From JAICLL01 sp035252155 (GTDB lineage Bacteria > Planctomycetota > Planctomycetia > Pirellulales > JAICIG01), in the NCBI GenBank assembly GCA_035252155.1, contig DATFDL010000576.1, positions 1-19,605 on the forward strand: a DNA stretch of 19,605 nucleotides. The letters run 5' to 3'. Below are positions 14,599 through 19,605 of the stretch, piece after piece; positions within the stretch are counted from its first letter, which is position 1; each line of letters opens with the position of its first letter. Position numbers and translations under genes: made by a program. The notes below the pieces were generated by a model. That model was not told the DNA's origin, ran no database searches, and saw only the letters and a program-made list of their open reading frames with translations.

Positions 14599-16272
14599 AT
14601 GAGCCAAATACGTTTGGTCGTTCGTGACGCCCAACGGGACCTGCACGGAACCCCGCACGGCAGCGACGCCGATCGGCTAATCGCGGCGCTGAGCGCGGAG
14701 CCCGAAACTTTGGATGAGCTCTCCGCCGCGATGGCGCGGTTCTGCCATGTCCGCGAGTCTGGGTTTTTCGCCGGCTTTTCGCCCGGCATCGACGAGGAAC
14801 CCTACGACGCCGGGCTGATGGTCGTCGATCTGGCGGCCCGTATGGTGGTCTGCGATTCGACCTATTCGTCGCCTGGCCGTAGCGGCGACGTCAGCTACCA
14901 CGATGGAACGAGCGACACCGGCCTTTGGTTGCGTTACCACCTGCCCGACGATTGGACGTTTGTTTCCGATATCCACACTTGGCGGTCGCTTGCCGACAAA
15001 CGCCGTCGCCAGCGGGCGGCCCAGCCGCCGCTCGACGCGCGGGCCACGCTCTACGGCAAGCCGCTGCTCGAATTCATCGCCCGCGAAGCGTTTTTGGCGT
15101 TTTCGCAAGCTGCACCGCCGCCCGCCGTCCGCCGTGAGCAGGACGAAGGCGATTCGAGCGACGACTGGCAAGATCTCGACGAGGCGAGCTACGCCGCGAT
15201 CCGCGAGATTCACGCCCGTTGGCTGACGACGCCGCGCGATGATTTGCGCGGCCAGGCCCCGCGCGACGTGCTGCTGGCCAAGCGCCAGTTCATCGACTGG
15301 GACATGCAGCACCGTTGCGACCAATGGTCGGCGCAGCACCGTCCGCCGCCGTTGCTCGACGTGAAATCGCACGCTTATCAATACGGCGGTTTCGGCACCC
15401 ACGAGATTGTCGAGTACTACGAGCTGGTGCGCACGCTGCTCGGCTCGTGCCGCGAGCAGGTCTTGGAAACGATGAAATCGCAACCCGCCGCGGCGGTGCT
15501 CTTGCCGGGCGATTTTCTGACCACCGAGGTGCCGCGGCTGGCCCAAGCGCGCGAGCGATGGCTCGACGCGCCCGACCGCGAATGCCACGGCATCACGCCC
15601 CGCGAGATCATCGAACACGAGCGGACCAGGCTGCCCGAGGCGATGAGCGGCCGCGACGTGGTGATCGACGACGACTGCCCGTTGTGCCAGATGATGGCCG
15701 ACATGCCGGGGCCGATGTTCTGGCATCTCGACGGTAGCAATTTAGACGATGACTTCGCGTTTTCATTTCATCGCACGCGCGACGAGTGGGAAGAGGAACA
15801 GCGCCGTTACGAGGAGCACAGCCGCCGCTTCAACGCCGAGCTAGCCGCGCGCAAAGAGCTGGGCGTCGACTATGCGGACCGCGCCAATCCCGCGGTTTGG
15901 CGGCGGAGCGGAGCGGCCCAAGACTCGCCCGGTCTGCCGCTGGAAGCGCGGCTGTTCGGAGTCGGCTCAGACCTGGCCGAGTTGATCGTCGATCTAAAGC
16001 AGCCGCCAGAAGACCGCGAGTTGATCGATCGCTTGAGCCGCGACTTCGGCAATTTACGCGCGGTGCTTCGCTCGGGCGAAGCGTCGCTGGTCGATGCGCT
16101 CTTCGAGCCGGTCATCGAGCGGTTTTGCGAGACTCTCGACGCGGTGGCGGCGGCCCGCGACGCGCTCGACGAAAAATGCGCCGACTTGCAAGATCGCCTG
16201 CGCCGGTTTCTCGGGCCTCTCGAAGAATTCGAGTCGCCGATGGATTTTGGCGACGATGAAATCCCGTTCTAA
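14599..16272 (+). CDS. Large protein of unknown function with two WLxxP...GxxPR motifs
   Basis: The product is 557 residues, soluble, acidic and without a signal peptide. GAGG (14587-14590), eight bases upstream, supports ATG 14599. I assign no known domain. Two motifs repeat internally: RWLTTPRDDLRGQAPRDVL (about residues 206-224) and RWLDAPDRECHGITPREII (about residues 318-336). Both have the form WLxxPxxxxxGxxPR and recall, only loosely, the short motif of MbcA/ParS/Xre toxin-binding domains. After the second copy come DDDCPLCQMMADMPGPMFWHLDGS (one CxxC) and a charged helix (DEWEEEQRRYEEHSRRFNAEL). The C-terminus (about residues 490-545) is helical and ends in the acidic tail MDFGDDEIPF. 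It is followed after 102 nt by the hemerythrin-like gene. Confidence 0.8.
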   Translation: MSQIRLVVRDAQRDLHGTPHGSDADRLIAALSAEPETLDELSAAMARFCHVRESGFFAGFSPGIDEEPYDAGLMVVDLAARMVVCDSTYSSPGRSGDVSYHDGTSDTGLWLRYHLPDDWTFVSDIHTWRSLADKRRRQRAAQPPLDARATLYGKPLLEFIAREAFLAFSQAAPPPAVRREQDEGDSSDDWQDLDEASYAAIREIHARWLTTPRDDLRGQAPRDVLLAKRQFIDWDMQHRCDQWSAQHRPPPLLDVKSHAYQYGGFGTHEIVEYYELVRTLLGSCREQVLETMKSQPAAAVLLPGDFLTTEVPRLAQARERWLDAPDRECHGITPREIIEHERTRLPEAMSGRDVVIDDDCPLCQMMADMPGPMFWHLDGSNLDDDFAFSFHRTRDEWEEEQRRYEEHSRRFNAELAARKELGVDYADRANPAVWRRSGAAQDSPGLPLEARLFGVGSDLAELIVDLKQPPEDRELIDRLSRDFGNLRAVLRSGEASLVDALFEPVIERFCETLDAVAAARDALDEKCADLQDRLRRFLGPLEEFESPMDFGDDEIPF

Positions 16273-16362
16273 ATCGTCTCGGGCTTGTTCCTCGATCCCC
16301 GCGGCGATTTCCAACTTGCAATTTGCCCTTGCGAGCCGACAATGGAGAAAAACCTATCGCGT

Positions 16363-16367
16363 GGAGG
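16363..16367 (+). promoter_or_regulatory. Ribosome binding site selecting ATG 16375
   Basis: GGAGG lies seven bases before ATG 16375. It favours this start over the in-frame upstream codons at 16342 (ATG) and 16285. Confidence 0.75.
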
Positions 16368-16374
16368 ACCTGCC

Positions 16375-16827
16375 ATGCACCGAGACGAAATTGCCCAGCA
16401 GGCGGCCATCGAGCACGAGATGCTCAAGCACATCGCCGCCGCCCTGCGGGCCACCATGCAGATGAAATCGAGCGGCGACGATTTCTCGCGGAAGCTGACC
16501 GGGCTACGCTTCATCTGCCAGTCGTTCCAGCGGCATCTGGAACACGTCATGGCCCTAGAAGAGTTCGAGGGGTATATGAACATCGTCACCGAGTCATATC
16601 CTCAATGGTCCGAGCGAACAGTCAAGCTGCGGGGCGAGCACGACCGGTTTCGCGATTCGCTCGGCGGATTGAACTATCGACTCGAACGAACCACGCCCGA
16701 TGACCTTGAGGCGTTTCAGCGGCTATGCGGCGAGCTCGACGAGCTGTTGGAGCAGATCAACGACCACAACCAGCGCGAGACCGCCTTGATTCAAGAGGCG
16801 TTTTTGTACGACGTCGGCGGCGAGGGC
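16375..16827 (+). CDS. Hemerythrin-like (HHE cation-binding) protein
   Basis: The product is 151 residues from the Shine-Dalgarno-supported ATG 16375; the stop codon TGA follows at 16828-16830. It is almost entirely helical and carries histidine/acid pairs in four-helix order: His14/Glu15 with His19 in helix 1, His54/His57 with Glu62 (RHLEHVMALEE) in helix 2, His89 (GEHDRF) in helix 3, and His131 with Glu135 (DHNQRE) in helix 4. This spacing resembles hemerythrin-like domains that hold a di-iron centre for oxygen or redox sensing, or for iron handling. The assignment is by pattern and the iron ligands are predictions. There is no signal peptide, so it is probably cytoplasmic. It may be co-transcribed with the unknown gene 102 nt upstream. 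Confidence 0.7.
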
Positions 16828-16862
16828 TGACAATTATCAATGCCGCCTGGGGAGCATGTCTG

Positions 16863-16935
16863 GGCGCGACCGGCCAGCTTCACCTCTTTCGCTGATCGGT
16901 CGCGGCCCCCGTGGGCCGATTACTCGGGTCGCGCC
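16863..16935. repeat. Nested inverted repeats upstream of the transglutaminase-like gene
   Basis: The outer 9-bp arms GGCGCGACC (16863-16871) and GGTCGCGCC (16927-16935) enclose a hairpin, CGGCCC (16903-16908) with GGGCCG (16913-16918). A further GGTCGCG at 16898 could pair with the left arm instead of the right one, so two alternative folds are possible. It lies in the 213-bp gap after the hemerythrin-like gene. Confidence 0.5.
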
Positions 16936-17043
16936 GTTTTTGCGGGCGACGTGCTTCGCGCTTACCGGCGACATATATTTGCTCGTCGAGTCCTCAGTAG
17001 GCTTTCGAGTTCAGTGATCTTTGGCGCCACTTGTATCGCTGTC

Positions 17044-18072
17044 ATGCGCCGGCGCGCAATTCATATCTGTTGGTTGGTTGCGCCAGTCCTGCTGATTATC
17101 GGCGCACACGCTGGCGCCGACGAACTGGCGTTGCCGCCCGGCATCGAGCTGATCGATAGCGCGGCCGAGAGTCGCCTGCTGGCCGAAGCCCGGGCCGGGC
17201 AAGCCGACGGCCGGTGGCTCTTCGAAGCCGCGCTGGCCGCCGGCGGGATTGACGACGAGACTTCGTTGGCATGCCATCGCACGAGCTGGCAAGGCTGGCT
17301 GGCGAAGTTGCGGCCGGCGGTCGCGGCGTGCGAGCCTCGGCGGCAGGCCGAGGCGGTCTTCGATTATTTGCACCTGCACGTTCTGCGGGGCGGTTATCAG
17401 TCCGACTGCACCGATCTGGCCCGCACCCTGGCCGGCGACGGTTACAATTGCGTGGGAGCGACCGTGCTTTTCAACTCCCTCGCGGCGGCGCTGGGGCTGC
17501 GGGTGCAGGCGATCGAAACGCCCGAACACGTTTATAGCCTGGTGGAAACGCCGGCCGGTCCACTGGAAATCGAGATGACCTGCCGCCGCTGGTTCGAAGT
17601 GATCGACAATCGGGCGAAGCGCCGCGCGCTGGCCGAGCAGACGCTGGGCAAGCCGGCGCCCGAGGCAGCGGCCGGGCGGCGGCTTTCGGCAGCGGGGCTG
17701 GTGGCGTTGATTTATTACAACGCCGGCGTCGACGCGATCGCGGCCGAAAGATTCGCCGCCGCCGCCCAGAACAATTTCAAGGCGCTGAGGCTCGATCCCG
17801 GCAACCCGCTGGCCCGCGGCAACCTGCTGGCCACGCTGAACAACTGGGCGCTGGTGCATGCCCGTGAGCACGATTATGCGGGCGCGGTTGCACTACTCGT
17901 CCACGGCCGAAGGGTCGAGCCGCTCCACGAACCCTTCCGAGCGAATCTGATCGCTCTCTACCAGCGCTGGAGCGACGATCTGCTCGCCCAAGGCCGCAGG
18001 GCCGACGCCAAGGCGGTGCTGGCCCGCGCCCGACGCGACCTGCCCGGTGAGGCAAGTTTCGAAGAAAGGTAG
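17044..18072 (+). CDS. Secreted transglutaminase-like / TPR protein
   Basis: The product is 342 residues from ATG 17044. The frame is open back to 16840, but only the later start puts the signal sequence (IHICWLVAPVLLIIGAHAGADE) at the N-terminus. The core resembles the papain-fold transglutaminase-like group (SirB1-like): SDCTDLARTLAGDGYNCVGATVLFNSLAAALGLRVQAIETPEHVYSLVET, with probable nucleophile Cys136 and His162; the acidic member may lie in PLEIEM. The C-terminal ~110 residues look like tetratricopeptide repeats (YYNAGVDAIAAERFAAAAQNNFKALRLDPGNPLARGN, NWALVHAREHDYAGAVALL). It may act as a cysteine peptidase or amide-bond enzyme outside the cytoplasm, or as an inactive scaffold. Its stop codon is one base away from the stop of the convergent gene. 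Confidence 0.75.
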   Translation: MRRRAIHICWLVAPVLLIIGAHAGADELALPPGIELIDSAAESRLLAEARAGQADGRWLFEAALAAGGIDDETSLACHRTSWQGWLAKLRPAVAACEPRRQAEAVFDYLHLHVLRGGYQSDCTDLARTLAGDGYNCVGATVLFNSLAAALGLRVQAIETPEHVYSLVETPAGPLEIEMTCRRWFEVIDNRAKRRALAEQTLGKPAPEAAAGRRLSAAGLVALIYYNAGVDAIAAERFAAAAQNNFKALRLDPGNPLARGNLLATLNNWALVHAREHDYAGAVALLVHGRRVEPLHEPFRANLIALYQRWSDDLLAQGRRADAKAVLARARRDLPGEASFEER

Positions 18073-18073
18073 C

Positions 18074-19558
18074 CTAGGTTCCTTCGAGTTTTTCGTTCTG
18101 GGCCAGCAAGATGCGTTCGGCTCGAAAGACGACTTCCAGATCTTTATTGGCGGGCTTGGCGGCCTCTTTCAACGCCGGCACCGCCAGACGGCCTAGTTCG
18201 AGCAGCCGCTTCTCGGCCGCCTCGCGCACCGAATACTTCTCGTCCCCCAAGTCGGCGATCAGCTTTTGCACCTCGTCTTTGATCTTGGGATCGAGATTGC
18301 GAACCAGCACCAGCGCGGTGCGCACCGTTTTGCGCGGAGCGGGATATGCGACCAGCGGCAGACGCTCTTCGATGGCGTCGGGCGGCAGGCGGAAGAGCAC
18401 CAGCATCTCCTTGGTCTCAAAGAGATTGCTCAGACCGCGGCCCAACAGCAGCTCGGTTTCTTTCTCGGTGAGGCCGACCTGCCGTAAGCTGGCCGCGAGC
18501 GACTCGCCGGCCTCCTTGAGCTCGTCGGAGTCTTTGGCCAAGGGGGCCGACATTTCGACGTCGACGCCCGGCAAGAGCACGGGCTGCGCGGTGGCTGTGG
18601 GCGTCGCGGGGGCCGGTTGCGCGCCAGCGGGTGTGCCCGGAGCGGCGGCCGCTCCCGCGGCTTGGGGCACGGCGGCTGCCTTGGCCGCCTTGGCCAACTC
18701 GTCCGCCGCGCGTGCCTTGGCCTCGTCGGCTTTTTTTTCGGCCTCATCTGCTTTCTTTTCGGTGGCTGCGGGCGCGGCCGCCGGTGCGTCGGCGGGTTTA
18801 CTGTCGGCAGGTTTAGTCTCGGCAGGTTTGGGCTCGGCAGGTTTGGGCTCCGCGGGTTTGGGCTCCGCGGGCTTCGCCTCGGCGGGTTTCGCGTCGGCCG
18901 GTTTGGCAGGGGCGAGCTTCTCCAGGCGACCGATCCGCACGCCGTCGTCGCCCGGCGCCACGATCAGCACGTCGAGCATTGACGTCTTGCCGCGATTGGC
19001 AAGCTGATATTTGTCAGGGCCGCCGGTGAGCTGTAAGGGAACTTCGTATTTCAGTTCGCAGTCGTACACCAGAAACCGCTCGGTGCGGGCCTTGCCCTGG
19101 GCGAACAGCGCATCGAGCTCGCGACCCGCGACAAACCAGTGCTTGTCGTCGACCGCCGCCATCAGGGCATCTTTGGCCGCTTCGGGCACCGTGGTCAGGT
19201 CGAGCCAACGCAGCCGCCCGCTCTTCGACTCGGCCGGCGGCCAATGTCCCAGAAACCGTCCCGACTGCACCCGCAGGTCGACTTCAATCTCTTTGACCGG
19301 CTCGCCATGAAAGGTGATCAAGCCTAGCGGCGTGAGCTTTTGCTGCTCATTGACGCGGCTGCGCTCGGTCTCGACCACGCCCGGCATGGCGCTGGGATAG
19401 TGCTGCAACTGGTTGACTTGCTCCAACGTGGGATCGAGCCCCCACAATGAGAACTCATGGATCTCGTAATTGGCGGCCTCGTCGTCCGCGCGAACCATGG
19501 CGGCAAACAAGAGAAGGCAAAACAATGGAGGGCAAAAAGATAGACGTACTGATTTCAT
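18074..19558 (-). CDS. Secreted protein with KPAE-repeat linker and C-terminal HEAT segment
   Basis: The product is 494 residues from ATG 19558, which is preceded by GGAGGG seven bases upstream. An in-frame ATG at 19573 would add five residues. The signal peptide is MKSVRLSFCPPLFCLLLFAAMVRA. An N-terminal region of ~190 residues, not recognised (YEIHEFSLWGLDPTLEQVNQLQ...), is followed by eight KPA(E/D)x pentapeptides, an Ala/Lys/Glu coiled-coil-like stretch (KKADEAEKKADEA) and an Ala/Pro linker. A second unrecognised region then leads to a HEAT-type end (IADLGDEKYSVREAAEKRLLELGRLAVPAL...VVFRAERIL). The role is unknown; the long linker suggests spanning the periplasm or cell wall. A 26-bp inverted repeat overlaps the ribosome site and the signal-peptide codons. 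Confidence 0.8.
   Translation of the reverse strand: MKSVRLSFCPPLFCLLLFAAMVRADDEAANYEIHEFSLWGLDPTLEQVNQLQHYPSAMPGVVETERSRVNEQQKLTPLGLITFHGEPVKEIEVDLRVQSGRFLGHWPPAESKSGRLRWLDLTTVPEAAKDALMAAVDDKHWFVAGRELDALFAQGKARTERFLVYDCELKYEVPLQLTGGPDKYQLANRGKTSMLDVLIVAPGDDGVRIGRLEKLAPAKPADAKPAEAKPAEPKPAEPKPAEPKPAETKPADSKPADAPAAAPAATEKKADEAEKKADEAKARAADELAKAAKAAAVPQAAGAAAAPGTPAGAQPAPATPTATAQPVLLPGVDVEMSAPLAKDSDELKEAGESLAASLRQVGLTEKETELLLGRGLSNLFETKEMLVLFRLPPDAIEERLPLVAYPAPRKTVRTALVLVRNLDPKIKDEVQKLIADLGDEKYSVREAAEKRLLELGRLAVPALKEAAKPANKDLEVVFRAERILLAQNEKLEGT
18785..18904 (-). repeat. Eight in-frame 15-bp repeats encoding KPA(E/D)x
   Basis: Eight consecutive 15-bp units encode KPADA, KPAEA, KPAEP three times, KPAET, KPADS and KPADA. 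The codons differ between units, so the array is not freshly amplified, but it could still change length by slippage. Confidence 0.85.
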
Positions 19559-19585
19559 TTTTTTGCCCTCCATTTTTTTGCCTTC
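19513..19585 (-). promoter_or_regulatory. Inverted repeat sequestering the Shine-Dalgarno at the start of the last gene
   Basis: Arms 19513-19538 and 19560-19585 pair at 25 of 26 positions around a 21-nt loop (19539-19559). In the minus-strand transcript the 5' arm contains GGAGGG, the ribosome site for ATG 19558. That site pairs with CCCTCC in the codons of the signal peptide, and the start codon itself is in the loop. The fold would block ribosome entry unless it is opened by an upstream ribosome, a factor or temperature. Only the sequence complementarity is observed; regulation is inferred. Confidence 0.8.
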
Positions 19586-19587
19586 AT
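19555..19587 (-). CDS. Possible 10-codon leader ORF overlapping the gene start (ATGA)
   Basis: On the minus strand, ATG 19587 opens a reading frame MKAKKWRAKK whose TGA (19557-19555) overlaps ATG 19558 of the main gene as ATGA. A weak AGGG (19592-19595) lies four bases upstream. Its path runs through the 5' arm of the hairpin, so translating it would melt the structure and deliver a terminating ribosome to the main start. It could be accidental, because the region is built from two near-identical 15-nt units with A7 runs. Confidence 0.35.
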   Translation of the reverse strand: MKAKKWRAKK

Positions 19588-19605
19588 TTGGCCCTGAGCT
19601 ACTTG

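Noticed and set aside
14677..15726. 349-residue minus-strand ORF within the 14599 gene
   Set aside because: Composition follows the antisense of the plus-strand gene, which has a ribosome site and internally repeated motifs.
16840..17043. N-terminal extension of the transglutaminase-like protein
   Set aside because: It would bury the signal peptide about 70 residues in; the extension spans nested inverted repeats and looks non-coding.

Overview
The window looks like chromosomal DNA of a GC-rich planctomycete, probably in or near the Pirellulales. The strongest evidence is a DUF1549/DUF1553 (PSCyt2/PSD1) gene coupled to a Tat-signal DUF1501 gene, a pairing typical of planctomycetes. Supporting evidence is a set of secreted proteins carrying HEAT repeats (two with VWA domains, one with prenyltransferase-like repeats), a membrane leucine-rich-repeat protein, and gene spacers rich in palindromes. 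I see no rRNA, tRNA, CRISPR array, transposase or phage gene.

Layout. 1-1258: a tandem repeat, copy A of a dispersed palindromic element, and a minus-strand PLP-dependent deaminase/desulfhydrase. 1259-1697: a divergent spacer holding four hairpin units arranged as one large palindrome. 1698-3846: trmL (tRNA wobble methyltransferase), a hairpin, and a membrane LRR protein. 4201-7340: two tandem paralogous secreted HEAT+VWA proteins separated by a G-rich tract and a long hairpin. 7358-7516: a composite palindrome. 7541-9098: a Wzm-type ABC-2 permease followed by a SAM methyltransferase, with no ATPase partner in the window. 9092-9183: an inverted repeat between convergent genes. 9185-14322 (minus strand): a probable operon read DUF1549/1553, DUF1501, then a prenyltransferase-repeat/HEAT protein. 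14370-14513: copy B of the dispersed element. 14599-18072 (plus strand): a large protein of unknown function, a hemerythrin-like protein, and a secreted transglutaminase-like/TPR protein. 18074-19558 (minus strand): a secreted protein with a KPAE linker and a C-terminal HEAT segment.

Functional themes are envelope/periplasm proteins (VWA, HEAT, DUF1501/1549, transglutaminase-like), glycan export and modification (Wzm plus methyltransferase), and scattered housekeeping genes (trmL, PLP enzyme). The genes do not form one pathway.

The most unusual signals are non-coding. (1) At the right end, a 26-bp near-perfect inverted repeat would sequester the Shine-Dalgarno of the last gene, and a 10-codon upstream ORF ends in an ATGA overlap with that gene's start. 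(2) The hairpin array at 1355-1588 has four units with an invariant loop core and covarying stems, in mirror orientation. (3) A ~140-bp three-stem palindromic element occurs twice, about 14.3 kb apart. (4) Most other sizeable gaps between genes contain their own, different palindrome. All function assignments are by eye from sequence motifs; no database search was possible.
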